Positions 7,526 through 17,265 are shown, counted from the first letter of the stretch. The stretch is 64,000 nt of DNA from Saprospiraceae bacterium (GCA_016715965.1 JADJXG010000001.1:1617501-1681500), one strand, 5' to 3'. The notes: a model not told the origin generated them from the sequence alone. Translations and numbers: made by a program.

Positions 7526-9043
7526 TCAAACCTGTTGGATGATTTCATCTACATATTGGCGGGTGTTTGACAACCTGGGAACTTTTTGTTGAGCGTTCAC
7601 TTTGTTTTTAAATTTCAGCCACTTCATAAAGGTTCCTGATGGAACCACAGTGAGTTTTAAGCTTTCCAAAGCGAGATCACGATACCTCTTTGCTTCGTAA
7701 TCAGAGTTCAATTTTTGAAGACATTGGTCCAAGTCCCGTGCAAATAAATCATGGTTTTCAGGCGACTGATCAAACTCGATGACCCATTCGTGACCACCTT
7801 TGGAGGATTTGTCCAAAAATATCGGAGCCACTGAGTATTCCTTTACGGTTGCATTCCATTTTTTGCAGGTCTCTGCCAGGGCCTGATCGGTATTGGAGAC
7901 CATGACCTCTTCTCCAAAAACATTGATAAATTGCTTTATTCGACCTGTAATTACAATTTTGTGTGGACGGAGTGAGGTGAACATCACAGTATCTCCAATT
8001 TTATATCGATAGAGTCCTGAGTTGGTGGTAATAATCAATCCATAACTCTTTCCCAACTCCACATCAGATAAGCCAATGGTATTTGGAGAGCTTGACTCCC
8101 ATTCGCTCATTGGAAGAAACTCATAGTACACTCCATTGTCCAGAAGCAACAACATATCTTGGTGGTCAAGGGTATATTGTACTCCAAAATATCCTTCAGA
8201 GGCATTGTAGGTTTCAAAATATTTGGTGTCGGGCGAGGGAAAATATTTTTGAAATGGTTTTCGATAGGGCACAAAACTTACCGCCCCATGTACAAATAAT
8301 TGAAAATTGGGCCACACATCATTTAAATTTGATTTACCGGTGATGTCCAAAATTTTATTGAATAATACCATGGCCCAGGTGGGGGTTCCTGCCACCATTC
8401 TGATGTCTTGATGGCAACATATTTCTGCAATCCGATCCAGTTTTTGTTCAAAATTTTCCATCAGATTGATATCCAAACCGGGGCTGATGCGATTAAGGGC
8501 TAGCGGAGAAAGGCCAGACATGATTACAGCAGAAACATCACCTACAATGCTTCCGGGAAATTCCGGCAAATCATTTCTTTTACTGCCGGCCAATAAAATG
8601 CTTTTACCGGCAACAATCGAAGGTTTGTTCAAATTAGAATAAATTCTGGACAACAATCTAAAACCTCCTTTGGTATGACAGTATTTGTGATTGTCATCGG
8701 TGACCGGTATAAATTTACTTTTATCAGAAGTAGTGCCCGATGATTTTGCATATTTATAGACCCTACCTGGCCAAAGTATGTCTCTTTGACCTTTCATCAT
8801 TCTGAAAATATCTTCCTTAATATCATCATACTCAAACACAGGAAGATGATGTGCCAGCAATTTGCCGTTATTGATTTTCGAAAATTGATACCGCTTTCCC
8901 CATTCGGTATGAGCAGCCTTGTTTAATATTTTGGACAATTCCCTGGATTGGGTGCCATGCGGGTCTGAGATAAACGCATTGATTTGATTTTCATGGACTT
9001 TTAGCGCAGACCTCCAAATCAAATTGATCAGATTGTTTATCAT
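7526..9043 (-). CDS. GH3-like acyl-adenylating ligase family protein
   Basis: 505 residues from ATG 9043. It belongs to the GH3 auxin-responsive-promoter superfamily of adenylating enzymes, as seen from AKSSGTTSDKSKFIPVT near residues 97-113 (nucleotide-binding loop), YNASEGYFG and the YRYKIGDTVMF stretch before the mobile C-terminal domain. Plant members join amino acids to acyl acids. Bacteroidota homologues of similar length are common but their substrates are unknown. A -7 element ends 19 bases before the ATG; an upstream TTG would fall inside the promoter-proximal region and was rejected. Single-gene unit, convergent with the pyrophosphatase gene. Confidence 0.85.
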   Translation of the reverse strand: MINNLINLIWRSALKVHENQINAFISDPHGTQSRELSKILNKAAHTEWGKRYQFSKINNGKLLAHHLPVFEYDDIKEDIFRMMKGQRDILWPGRVYKYAKSSGTTSDKSKFIPVTDDNHKYCHTKGGFRLLSRIYSNLNKPSIVAGKSILLAGSKRNDLPEFPGSIVGDVSAVIMSGLSPLALNRISPGLDINLMENFEQKLDRIAEICCHQDIRMVAGTPTWAMVLFNKILDITGKSNLNDVWPNFQLFVHGAVSFVPYRKPFQKYFPSPDTKYFETYNASEGYFGVQYTLDHQDMLLLLDNGVYYEFLPMSEWESSSPNTIGLSDVELGKSYGLIITTNSGLYRYKIGDTVMFTSLRPHKIVITGRIKQFINVFGEEVMVSNTDQALAETCKKWNATVKEYSVAPIFLDKSSKGGHEWVIEFDQSPENHDLFARDLDQCLQKLNSDYEAKRYRDLALESLKLTVVPSGTFMKWLKFKNKVNAQQKVPRLSNTRQYVDEIIQQV

Positions 9044-9061
9044 GTTAGTTTTCTGAAGCCT

Positions 9062-9069
9062 CAAAAATA
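9062..9069 (-). promoter_or_regulatory. -7 promoter element of the GH3-like gene
   Basis: Minus strand reads TATTTTTG, matching TAnnTTTG, 18 bases before the ATG at 9043. This placement decides the start codon. Confidence 0.5.
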
Positions 9070-9103
9070 GATAAAATCTACCATCTGGTTGATTTCCATC
9101 CCA

Positions 9104-9991
9104 TTATTTTGGAATTAGAATTTCGTAGCTTTTTTTGTTTTTGTTGGGAAGGTTGGCTTTCATCAGCCAGGGGTTGTATAGTTTTAATTGGCGATATGTG
9201 ATTTGATGCTGATGGGCAAAATCAGCAAGATTGTCAATGGAAGTATCCACAACAATTTTATCACTTACTTCCAAAGGTGAGTAGTAATCTTCTGGATCGA
9301 GATAGTATCCGTATTTTTCAGGTTGGCTAATAATTTCTCTGAACGCAATGATTCTAAAAAGGTAACGATTGGTTTCTTCACCCAAATTCATATCAAAAAA
9401 ACGATTTTCCTTTTGCTCCTCAATGCTCCTTTGAAGAGCAGTAGGCCCCATGTTGTAGGCAGCAGCAGCCAAGGTCCAAGATCCAAATTTCTCTTTGAGT
9501 TTTTTTAGATAGATTGCAGCAGCTCGGGTGGACTTCTCGAAGTGATTTCTCTCATCTACATATTCGTTGACCTCTAAATTAAATTCAGTAGCAGCGGCTT
9601 CTCTAAATTGCCATATTCCGCGGGCTCCTGCCGGAGAAGTACTGTATCTGAAAGAACTTTCTGCAATGGCGAGGTACTTAAAATCTTCTGGCACTCCTTC
9701 TTCTTTTAATATTTTCTCGATGATTGGAAAATATCTTGTTGACAACTTCAAATGAAGAATCATTGAAGAGTGCTGATAACTGTTGAGCAAAAGTTCGCGT
9801 TCCATTCTTTCCTTTATATCAGCCTGATGGGTGGGAATTGCCTCCCCTGCAAAATGAATGTTTTTTACAATTTTGATGGGGTGAATTTTCTGTGGCAGTG
9901 GATCAAATATCGAATCAAAAGGAACCACATAGGCAAAAAACAAAAGTGTAGAGAGCCCAAGTATGAAAATTAATAATGGTTTTTGCTTCAT
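9104..9991 (-). CDS. Membrane-anchored lytic murein transglycosylase (SLT/MltD type)
   Basis: 295 residues. An N-terminal hydrophobic segment (about 5-23) serves as anchor or uncleaved signal. The lysozyme-like SLT domain follows, with catalytic Glu111 in AIAESSF, then GARGIWQF, DERNHFEKSTRAAAIYL and AAAAYNMGP. The last 50 residues (VDTSIDNLADFAHQHQITY to the end) look like one degenerate LysM peptidoglycan-binding unit. The enzyme should cleave the glycan strand of peptidoglycan in the periplasm, forming 1,6-anhydromuramyl ends. It stands between the GH3 and DUF4153 genes on the same strand, with gaps of 60-105 bases, so co-transcription is possible but not evident. Confidence 0.88.
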   Translation of the reverse strand: MKQKPLLIFILGLSTLLFFAYVVPFDSIFDPLPQKIHPIKIVKNIHFAGEAIPTHQADIKERMERELLLNSYQHSSMILHLKLSTRYFPIIEKILKEEGVPEDFKYLAIAESSFRYSTSPAGARGIWQFREAAATEFNLEVNEYVDERNHFEKSTRAAAIYLKKLKEKFGSWTLAAAAYNMGPTALQRSIEEQKENRFFDMNLGEETNRYLFRIIAFREIISQPEKYGYYLDPEDYYSPLEVSDKIVVDTSIDNLADFAHQHQITYRQLKLYNPWLMKANLPNKNKKSYEILIPK

Positions 9992-10096
9992 GCTAAATTT
10001 ATTTTTTTATATTACAATGTCAAGCTTTTCCGACATCAATAAACAAAGAAGACAAATTGAAACAGTATAGGTTGAAGTACAGCCATTGCTCCCATG

Positions 10097-11881
10097 TTAA
10101 TTTTGAGTAATTATTTGAATTTTCCAAAGACCAAATTGTTTGATTTTATAAGTATCTCCAAATTTCTCAATGGAATAAGTTCTGGGTATTAAAATCACAG
10201 AAATTCCTTCCAAAGTGTAGTAAAAATTGACCCCTTTTTCAAGATCTGTTTGAGAGGAAATATTGTAGGATTTGAATCCAGCATGCTTCGCTTTTAAACT
10301 ATCTATTATATGTAGCTTAATGGTTTCACCTGATCTGGAGACATAAATGAGGTCTTCTTCGTTTTCAGAAATGAAAAACGATTGAAGGGATTTTTTCCCT
10401 TCATAATTATACCAGGGATCGCATTGAATATCCGCTATTTCCCATTGATCAAAAGATACCTCGAAGTTCTTGTCAGAAGGTGGAAAATACTGTAAATATT
10501 CAGTGGTATTGTCTCCTGGGTTTCTGACTGGGCTTATAAACTCGAGCATCTTTTGTATTTGCATAAAACGATCAGCAGCTAAAATTTCTTTTCTTGCCAC
10601 GCTGTCGGATATTTTATCAATCCACGGATCGAGCGCATTCTTATCGTTTAGATAATTCAGAAGGTTGGCGAGTCGATTGTAATCCTTTTCGGAAAGATGA
10701 TTGGAGGGTTTCCAAAATCCATTTTCAATCAGTTGATTAAATTCACAAAAATGGGTCAACTGCTTTGTCTGACTTTGAAGAGAAACTTTGTGAATACCCA
10801 GTGGCCCGAATGATGCCAACACGCTGATGATCATAATGGTCAAAGGATAATAACGCAAGTCTGATTTTCCCAAAATCAAATGATACACCAACAATGATGA
10901 AGTCCAAAGAGTGAATAGTAAAACCAAATAGCGCTGCTCTGTCAGACCGTATTCCAATATTCTGACACCGATGGAAATTCCCAATAGAATGACAACAGGA
11001 ATCAAAGATGATATAAAATATTTTTTATAGTTTCGAATTAATGCAGCTCCATCCCATTCAGGCATTCGATGACTTAAAAGATACACCAATATTCCAAGGG
11101 ATGAAAAACCAAGACACAAACTACCCAACCAGCCCTTTGGAAGCTCCCATTGAAAAAGGATTTTGAGCCCGTAAGCATAAAGGATTAAAAAATAGAGAAT
11201 GACCAGAGGTATTAGAATAAATTTAATAAAAACCTGATAGGTTTTCTTGTAGTCAAAGTCTTCAATAGATTGCACCAAAGAATCGGGAATGTTGCTGCTG
11301 AAATAAGAAGTGCTAAATACCGCAAACATTACAACAAATACATCCAGGTAAATTTCGCTGTACCATCTGACATCGAAAAGATATTCAATGGCCACCACAG
11401 CAGCTTCAATGCCCAGCGCTATGATCAAGCCATAACACAATCCCAGAATCCAGGACATCAACAATTCCTGATTGAATACCCAAAATCCCGATTCACTTTT
11501 TTGATTTAGGAATGGCAAGACAAGCACTGAGCAATGAGAGGAAATGATGAGTAGAATAAACAGATATCTGAATGAATTCACATCATGATCAGGAGAGAAG
11601 AAATACCAAACAGAAGCCAATCCAAGAACAGCAATGTGAATAAAGATTTTGTTCAATTTTGAAATCTTTCCAGATTCAATCCAGAGCTGAACAGCTATTG
11701 AAACAGGATAAAAAAGGATGCTGCTACTAAAAATTCTGATCCACTCTACACGATTGCTGGCATCTCTGATCAAAATGAGCAGACTAATTGCAGTCAGAAT
11801 GCTAAACAGATAGGATAGAGGAAACCTTGAAATAGACTTCCACCACAATTCTCTTATTCTGTCCCAATCGAAAGAAATCAT
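10097..11881 (-). CDS. DUF4153-like polytopic membrane protein
   Basis: 594 residues, roughly a dozen hydrophobic segments from residue 20 to 370, then a soluble C-terminal region of about 220 residues. The arrangement of paired helices, DLRYYPLTIMIISVLASFGPLG before the soluble tail, and the overall length fit the DUF4153 family; the family call is from pattern and not from a motif of known function. The soluble tail has no recognisable catalytic motif. The role is unknown. The start is 49 bases from the divergent TIGR02757 gene, so the two probably share a bidirectional promoter region. Confidence 0.65.
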   Translation of the reverse strand: MISFDWDRIRELWWKSISRFPLSYLFSILTAISLLILIRDASNRVEWIRIFSSSILFYPVSIAVQLWIESGKISKLNKIFIHIAVLGLASVWYFFSPDHDVNSFRYLFILLIISSHCSVLVLPFLNQKSESGFWVFNQELLMSWILGLCYGLIIALGIEAAVVAIEYLFDVRWYSEIYLDVFVVMFAVFSTSYFSSNIPDSLVQSIEDFDYKKTYQVFIKFILIPLVILYFLILYAYGLKILFQWELPKGWLGSLCLGFSSLGILVYLLSHRMPEWDGAALIRNYKKYFISSLIPVVILLGISIGVRILEYGLTEQRYLVLLFTLWTSSLLVYHLILGKSDLRYYPLTIMIISVLASFGPLGIHKVSLQSQTKQLTHFCEFNQLIENGFWKPSNHLSEKDYNRLANLLNYLNDKNALDPWIDKISDSVARKEILAADRFMQIQKMLEFISPVRNPGDNTTEYLQYFPPSDKNFEVSFDQWEIADIQCDPWYNYEGKKSLQSFFISENEEDLIYVSRSGETIKLHIIDSLKAKHAGFKSYNISSQTDLEKGVNFYYTLEGISVILIPRTYSIEKFGDTYKIKQFGLWKIQIITQN

Positions 11882-11930
11882 TTTTTAGGTTTTAACGAAC
11901 ATTTCATCTGATTTGGTATTTAATCCATCG

Positions 11931-12728
11931 ATGTTTACTTGGAGCAATAAAGATATACAGAATTTACTGAACGAATATGTTGATAAGTACAATCGAAAGG
12001 ATTTTATTGAAACAGATCCCATTTCTATACCACATCGTTTTGTAAAAAGCCAGGACATTGAGATTATGGCATTTTGGACATGCATTCTTTCGTGGGGAAA
12101 CAGGAAGTCGATCATCCAAAGTGGCCGAAAGTTGTGCGAACTGATGGATCAGCAACCCCATCAATTTATTATGGAGCACCGAGAAATGGACAGAAGGAGA
12201 TTTGAGCATTTTGTTCACAGGACTTTTCAATATACTGACAGTTTGTACTTTATGGATTTTCTGCAATTCTGGTATGGGCAAAATGACAGTCTTGAATCAG
12301 CATTTCTGGTTCAGTTTCCTGAGAAGGGTGGCAGATATTTGGAGAAAGCTTTGATGCATTTTAAGTTGAATTTTTTCAACCGACCTATTGTTTCAAATCG
12401 AACCAAAAAACATATTTCTGACCCATCCACCGGTTCTAGGTGCAAACGCTTATTGATGTTTCTGCGATGGATGGTGAGGAAAGATGACAGAGGTGTGGAT
12501 TTTGGCTTATGGCGACAAATTCAGCCTTCTATGTTGCATTTACCGCTCGACTTACATGTAGAGCGGACAGCCAGAGCCCTGCGCCTACTGACAAGAAAAA
12601 ATTTGGATTGGAAGGCGGTTTGCGAACTGACTGATCGCTGTGCAGAAATGGATCCTTCTGATCCCTGCAAGTATGATTTTGCATTGTTTGGATTAAGCCT
12701 GGAGAAAAAACTGGAGGGAATCCGGTGA
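11931..12728 (+). CDS. TIGR02757 (DUF2400) family protein
   Basis: 265 residues from ATG 11931. It matches the TIGR02757 family by DPISIPHRF near residues 28-36, IAFWTCILSWGNRKSII-like text (MAFWTCILSWGNR), the KRLLMFLRWMVRKDD block and LPLDLHVERTARALRLL close to the C-terminus. The family is widespread in Bacteroidota and of unknown function; the last block resembles helix-hairpin regions of DNA glycosylase-like proteins, which is only a suggestion. The in-frame TTG 18 bases upstream is less likely than the ATG. Divergent from the DUF4153 gene. Confidence 0.85.
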   Translation: MFTWSNKDIQNLLNEYVDKYNRKDFIETDPISIPHRFVKSQDIEIMAFWTCILSWGNRKSIIQSGRKLCELMDQQPHQFIMEHREMDRRRFEHFVHRTFQYTDSLYFMDFLQFWYGQNDSLESAFLVQFPEKGGRYLEKALMHFKLNFFNRPIVSNRTKKHISDPSTGSRCKRLLMFLRWMVRKDDRGVDFGLWRQIQPSMLHLPLDLHVERTARALRLLTRKNLDWKAVCELTDRCAEMDPSDPCKYDFALFGLSLEKKLEGIR

Positions 12729-12805
12729 TGCGAGAAAGATTATTCTTTTCAATTTAAAATTCAGATCAGAAATGTGGAGTTCAATTGACTTCAAACTTAA
12801 TTGAT

Positions 12806-14149
12806 TCAATTTTCTATCTCTGCAAGTAAATCTCCATTGGAAGAAAAGTCTTTTATCTTTACCGTCAGAATTTGATTGATCAAGTTTTCGTCGGATGAAT
12901 TTAGAAGTACCCTGAGATAATTTTCTGTAAAACCGCCATGGGAAGGTGCCGCATGTTTAGGGTTTCTTTCGATCAGCACTTTTTGTTTTGTACCAATAAA
13001 TTGAGAATAGAAATAATTCTTTTTCTTTTCGGATAAGTTACGAAGAATTATTGATCTTTCTGCACGAACCGACATTGGTACTGAATCAGAATAACCAATT
13101 GCAGGTGTATTTATCCTTTCTGAATATGTAAATACATGAAGGTAGCTCAGTTCAAGTTGATGTAAAAATTCCAAAGTGTTTTGAAAATGAGTCTCTGTTT
13201 CTCCAGGGAATCCGATGATGACATCAGCTCCAATGCAAGCATGGGGCATGGCGGATTTAATTTTAAGCACTTTGTCCGCATACAATTCCCTTTTGTATCT
13301 TCTTTTCATTAAAGACAGAATTTCATTGTCTCCAGATTGAAGCGGCATGTGAAAATGCGGCATAAAATGCTTTGAATCTGCTACAAAATCAATCAGATCT
13401 TGGGTACACAAATTGGGCTCAATGGAGGAAATGCGAAATCTGGGAATGACATCCATATGATCCAAAGCCCTGGCCAGATCAATAAATAGTTCATTTTTTT
13501 TTGGTTTTTGTCCTTCGATGACTTCTGTCCCATTTCCAAAATCTCCTAGATTCACTCCGGTCAGGACGATCTCCTTGACTCCTTTTGCAGCAATTTCTTC
13601 AGTGATCCTGAGCAATTCATTTATTTCTCCCGATCTGGATCTTCCTCTTGCCAATGGGATGGTGCAAAAACTGCATTTGTAATCACATCCATCCTGCACT
13701 TTTAAAAAAGTTCTTGTCCTGTCTTCAATGGAGTAAGAGGGTACAAAATGATTGACCTCTGAGATTCCACCCATGATCACCCTGCTCAAGTTGTTGGTTT
13801 GATCCAATTTTTGCAGATGCTCCATCAGATTAAATTTCTCAGATGCACCAAGAACCAGATCTACACCGGGGATGCTTGCAATCTCTTGGGGTTTTAATTG
13901 GGCGTAACAACCCATCACAATCACTTTGGCATCGGGATTATTTTTGACGGCCTGCCTTACTGATTTCCGACATTTTTTATCTGCCAGCTCCGTCACACTG
14001 CAGGTATTGATGACATAAATGTCTGCTTCCTGATCAAAATCTACTTCTTCGTATCCAGCCGATTTAAATTGTTGACCAATTCCTGAAGTTTCAGAAAAAT
14101 TGAGTTTACAACCGAGGGTATGAAAAGCTATTTTGCGACCAGTGGACAA
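12806..14149 (-). CDS. mtaB: tRNA t6A37 methylthiotransferase MtaB
   Basis: 447 residues. Radical SAM methylthiotransferase that adds a methylthio group to t6A37 of tRNA. The N-terminal domain has cluster ligands C14, C50 and C81, the radical SAM cluster is C155-x3-C159-x2-C162 (DGCDYKCSFC), and a short TRAM-like tail ends the protein. GCKLN at 13-17 separates it from MiaB, which has GCQMN. The start is TTG: the frame has a stop a few codons upstream, no ATG precedes the first cluster cysteine, and a TACCTTTG element sits 23-30 bases upstream. The gene belongs to no obvious operon. Confidence 0.92.
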   Translation of the reverse strand: MSTGRKIAFHTLGCKLNFSETSGIGQQFKSAGYEEVDFDQEADIYVINTCSVTELADKKCRKSVRQAVKNNPDAKVIVMGCYAQLKPQEIASIPGVDLVLGASEKFNLMEHLQKLDQTNNLSRVIMGGISEVNHFVPSYSIEDRTRTFLKVQDGCDYKCSFCTIPLARGRSRSGEINELLRITEEIAAKGVKEIVLTGVNLGDFGNGTEVIEGQKPKKNELFIDLARALDHMDVIPRFRISSIEPNLCTQDLIDFVADSKHFMPHFHMPLQSGDNEILSLMKRRYKRELYADKVLKIKSAMPHACIGADVIIGFPGETETHFQNTLEFLHQLELSYLHVFTYSERINTPAIGYSDSVPMSVRAERSIILRNLSEKKKNYFYSQFIGTKQKVLIERNPKHAAPSHGGFTENYLRVLLNSSDENLINQILTVKIKDFSSNGDLLAEIEN

Positions 14150-14171
14150 TTGGGTGAATTTTTATATTTTG

Positions 14172-14179
14172 CAAAGGTA
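14172..14179 (-). promoter_or_regulatory. -7 promoter element of mtaB
   Basis: Minus strand TACCTTTG matches TAnnTTTG and lies 22 bases before the TTG start at 14149. It supports the non-ATG start. Confidence 0.6.
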
Positions 14180-14445
14180 AGCAGTCGCCGGGATTTTATT
14201 GCAGTGATGACACCTACGATCGTTGTCAAAGGATTAAAATACTCAGTATTGTCTTTAGAATTTTATGAGGCCCCAAAATGGCTATCAAAAAAGCTTTAAG
14301 CTAAAATTCGTTCGTAATGAAATATTACTTTGGTGCCCCATGAATTTCTCTCTATGGCTTTTGCCTTTATGCTGGATTAGGCTCCCAATTCGAATGTTTT
14401 TAAAAATTATGACTTTGCGTCAAAATTTCATGGCATAATGAAAGC
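14180..14445. other. Gene-free stretch between mtaB and the symporter gene
   Basis: Together with the mtaB leader this makes 296 bases without a gene. I see no promoter match, strong hairpin with a U tract, or conserved small frame. It is the 3-prime flank of the symporter gene on the minus strand. Confidence 0.5.
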
Positions 14446-15828
14446 TTAGATTTCTTCTTTCGGATATTCAATCTGGTTTTCCCATTTTCCAATGACAACA
14501 GTGGCCAAACAATTTCCCAGGGTATTGACCGCTGTACGGGCCATATCCATGAGGGCATCAATGCCAAGAATGGCTGCAATAGGCCATTCGGGAAGACCAA
14601 ATGAACTTGCTGTGGCAGCCAAAATAACCAGGGATGCACGGGCTACTCCAGCAACTCCTTTGCTGGTCAGCATCAAGGTCAGAAGCATAATGATTTGTTG
14701 GCCAATGCTGAGATCGATACCAGCTGCCTGTGCAACAAATACAGCCGCCAAGGCGAGGTAGAGGGTTGTGCCATCGAGATTAAAACTCAATCCGGTGGGT
14801 AATACAAAAGCGACGACTTCTCGTTTGACACCAAATTTTTCCATGTTTTCCATGGCAGCTGGCAGTGCAGCTTCACTGCTGGCAGTGCCAAATGCAATGG
14901 TTACGGGTTCGGTACAATATTTAATAAATCGTTTGAAGGGGATTTTCATGAATACCATGATTGGCACAAAAACCAACAGTATAAAAGCGAACAAAGCTAA
15001 GTAAAGGGTCACCAACAACATCAGTAAATTTTTCATTACATCAATGCCGAGATTTGCGATGGTATAAGCAATGGCCCCTCCTACTGCAAAAGGTGCAAAA
15101 TACATGATGATCTCTGTGAATTTGAACATGATTTGTGAAAGTCCTTCTGCAAAATGCAAAAATGGTCTCCTGGCCTCTCGTGTCACCATCAACATTGAAA
15201 TGGCAAAGAGAAGACAAAAAACAACTATTTGTAGGACCTGACCCTCTGCAATGGATTTGATAAAATTCTCAGGAAAAATATGAAGGATTAAATCTTTCCA
15301 GGATTGGGGTTTTGCAACGGGCGGCAGCTCCTCCTGAATACCGGTGTTGACAATGCCAACTCCGGCTTTACTTATGTTGATGGCGATTAGTCCTACGGCC
15401 AAAGCCACCGTGGTAACGATTTCAAAGTATAGCAAAGATTTCCAACCCAATCTTCCGACCTGTCTCATGTTGGAATGACCGGCAATTCCCACCACCAGGG
15501 TTCCAAACAAAAGTGGTGCAATGACCGATTTAATTAATTTGATAAATATTTTACTCAGCACATTGAGTTCTGTGCCAATGAAAGGAAATGTATATCCAAT
15601 TTCTGCGCCGATAAGCATTCCAATGAAGATCCAGCTCGTTAATTTTTGGTGGTAAACCCCAAACAAGATACAAGCCAACAAGCCCAGCCAACGCATGGTG
15701 GTAAGTATCGAAGAATGAATTCCAAGATGCAGGAATGAATTCAAACAAACTACAGTCAGAACCAGGAAAATAAAACCAAAAATGAATTTTAAATTTGGTC
15801 TCAACGAATGCTTTATTTCTTCAGACAT
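14446..15828 (-). CDS. Dicarboxylate/amino acid:cation symporter (DAACS family)
   Basis: 460 residues with the fold of GltP/DctA-type transporters. Hallmarks: the helical-hairpin motif TASSEAALPAAMENM, FNLDGTTLYLA in TM7, the second hairpin SKGVAGVARASLVILAA, and DMARTAVNTLGNCLA in TM8, which binds substrate. It imports glutamate, aspartate or C4-dicarboxylates with protons or sodium. The Arg after DMA is usual in both acidic amino-acid and dicarboxylate members, so substrate cannot be settled. It starts 17 bases after the DedA gene ends, so the two are probably one transcript. Confidence 0.92.
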   Translation of the reverse strand: MSEEIKHSLRPNLKFIFGFIFLVLTVVCLNSFLHLGIHSSILTTMRWLGLLACILFGVYHQKLTSWIFIGMLIGAEIGYTFPFIGTELNVLSKIFIKLIKSVIAPLLFGTLVVGIAGHSNMRQVGRLGWKSLLYFEIVTTVALAVGLIAINISKAGVGIVNTGIQEELPPVAKPQSWKDLILHIFPENFIKSIAEGQVLQIVVFCLLFAISMLMVTREARRPFLHFAEGLSQIMFKFTEIIMYFAPFAVGGAIAYTIANLGIDVMKNLLMLLVTLYLALFAFILLVFVPIMVFMKIPFKRFIKYCTEPVTIAFGTASSEAALPAAMENMEKFGVKREVVAFVLPTGLSFNLDGTTLYLALAAVFVAQAAGIDLSIGQQIIMLLTLMLTSKGVAGVARASLVILAATASSFGLPEWPIAAILGIDALMDMARTAVNTLGNCLATVVIGKWENQIEYPKEEI

Positions 15829-15845
15829 TTATGCGTTTTACACTT

Positions 15846-16502
15846 CTAAAATTTAATTTTCTTGAAAAATGATTTTCTGTTTAAGATGGTAAGAAAGAGA
15901 GGCAGGGCACTAATAAAAATTATGAGCAGGATAACCAGTGAAAAGTTATTTTTGACAAAAGGAATATTTCCAAACAAATAACCAAGACCGCACAAAGGAG
16001 GTATCCACAAGAAAGCACCCAATATATTGTAATAAGAAAATTTGCTGGAAGCCATATTTCCAACACCGGCTACCAAAGGAACAAAGGTACGGATGAGTGG
16101 AAGGAACCTACCAATGATTAAAGCTTTTCCACCGTGTTTGTCATAAAATTTCTGGGTTCTGATCAAATAGTCTTTTTTAAACAACCGGCTGTCTTCTTCA
16201 AAGATTCGGGGACCCAGCCAACGACCAATGTAGAAATTAACAGTATTGCCTAAAATGGCTCCAACGATACAGCATCCCATCACTACCCAAATATTTAAAT
16301 TTCCGCTTGAAGATAAGGCGCCTGCCGCAAAGAGCAAACTATCACCGGGAAGGATTGCAGCAACTACCAGGCCGGTTTCAGAAAACAAGATCAAGAATAA
16401 AATCAGGTATATATAGACGCCATATTGACTTGTCAATTCAATCAAATGGGCGTCAATGTGCAATAGAAAATCAAGCAGTTGTCTCAAAATATCCATAACC
16501 AT
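15846..16502 (-). CDS. DedA family (VTT domain) inner membrane protein
   Basis: 218 residues from ATG 16502 (a second ATG at 16496 is equally possible). DedA/VTT features: SETGLVVAAILPGDSLLFAAGAL near the N-terminal third, the GNTVNFYIGRWLGPR segment, and GRFLPLIRTFVPLVAGVGNM, whose Arg and Pro residues are conserved. Family members have been linked to lipid-carrier or phospholipid flipping and proton-motive-force homeostasis. The in-frame TTG at 16520 is rejected because it lies inside the TATCTTTG promoter element. Upstream partner of the symporter gene. Confidence 0.9.
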   Translation of the reverse strand: MVMDILRQLLDFLLHIDAHLIELTSQYGVYIYLILFLILFSETGLVVAAILPGDSLLFAAGALSSSGNLNIWVVMGCCIVGAILGNTVNFYIGRWLGPRIFEEDSRLFKKDYLIRTQKFYDKHGGKALIIGRFLPLIRTFVPLVAGVGNMASSKFSYYNILGAFLWIPPLCGLGYLFGNIPFVKNNFSLVILLIIFISALPLFLTILNRKSFFKKIKF

Positions 16503-16517
16503 GTCAAAACGAAAGGC

Positions 16518-16525
16518 CAAAGATA
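16518..16525 (-). promoter_or_regulatory. -7 promoter element of the dedA-symporter unit
   Basis: Minus strand TATCTTTG, a full TAnnTTTG match, 15 bases before the ATG at 16502, which implies a very short leader. Confidence 0.6.
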
Positions 16526-16660
16526 GAGGAATATTCCGGAATCACCCTGTGATTGGAAGGCAGACAGCTCATGGGCCGGAAAATTAATATTACATTTTAA
16601 TTTAATATATATAACATTAAAATATAAAAGAATATATTACATTTTTTCATTATATTGACC

Positions 16661-16668
16661 TACTTTTG
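16661..16668 (+). promoter_or_regulatory. -7 promoter element of the PKD-like membrane protein gene
   Basis: TACTTTTG matches TAnnTTTG and lies 22 bases before the ATG at 16691. The 100 bases upstream are extremely AT-rich and also serve the divergent dedA gene. Confidence 0.5.
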
Positions 16669-16690
16669 CCCACCCATTGTATTTCCGATT

Positions 16691-17203
16691 ATGATCGAAC
16701 GAAACATAGGATTTTATTTTTCCATCCCATGGAAAGGAATTACTGAAAGAACAAAAGATTTGTTCCTCGCCATTCTCATCACTCTGATTGGTCTGGTGGG
16801 AAGTTACCTTATTTTGGGTGGTTCAATCAGAGATTCCTATTCTAACGGACAGCAGGAAAATTTCACTCAGGACAATGCTTCATTCAATGAAATTCAAAAG
16901 AGACCTTTGTTGGATTCAAAAGCGAGCTTGGAACAGGACAGAATCCAGATTCAGGGTAATTTGAGGGTAGGAGAATCACTTAGTTTTTATTTTATACAAT
17001 TTTCCAATGAGTCAAGATATATGATTGATTTTGGAAATGGTATCCGGCAAAGATTGGTACAACCAAGAATTCAGTTTAAATACCCTTATCCCGGGATTTA
17101 TCAAATACAACTTTATGAAATGAAAGAAGGCAAGTGGATTGTTATCACCACTCAAACCATTAATATTAAAAGCATGAGCCAGTCTTCTTTGTCCTTTTTA
17201 TAA
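16691..17203 (+). CDS. Single-pass membrane protein with PKD-like domain, unknown function
   Basis: 170 residues from ATG 16691; I do not recognise a named family. A cytoplasmic N-terminus of about 20 residues is followed by one membrane span (near 23-44, DLFLAILITLIGLVGSYLIL), a polar linker, and a C-terminal domain with YMIDFGNG, then FKYPYPGIYQIQLYE. That pattern is like PKD beta-sandwiches (WDFGDG followed by HxYxxPGxYxV). The topology would place the domain outside the inner membrane. PKD-like domains often mediate protein or glycan contact. Single-gene unit with its own -7 element; convergent with DUF4159. Confidence 0.6.
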   Translation: MIERNIGFYFSIPWKGITERTKDLFLAILITLIGLVGSYLILGGSIRDSYSNGQQENFTQDNASFNEIQKRPLLDSKASLEQDRIQIQGNLRVGESLSFYFIQFSNESRYMIDFGNGIRQRLVQPRIQFKYPYPGIYQIQLYEMKEGKWIVITTQTINIKSMSQSSLSFL

Positions 17204-17265
17204 GACTCATTCCTCAAAATTTTTATCTTCTGGCAATCTAGCTTCAATTTTTCAGAGCAGTATTT

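Noticed and set aside
16502..16520. N-terminal extension of the DedA protein from TTG 16520
   Set aside because: That codon is part of the TATCTTTG promoter element.
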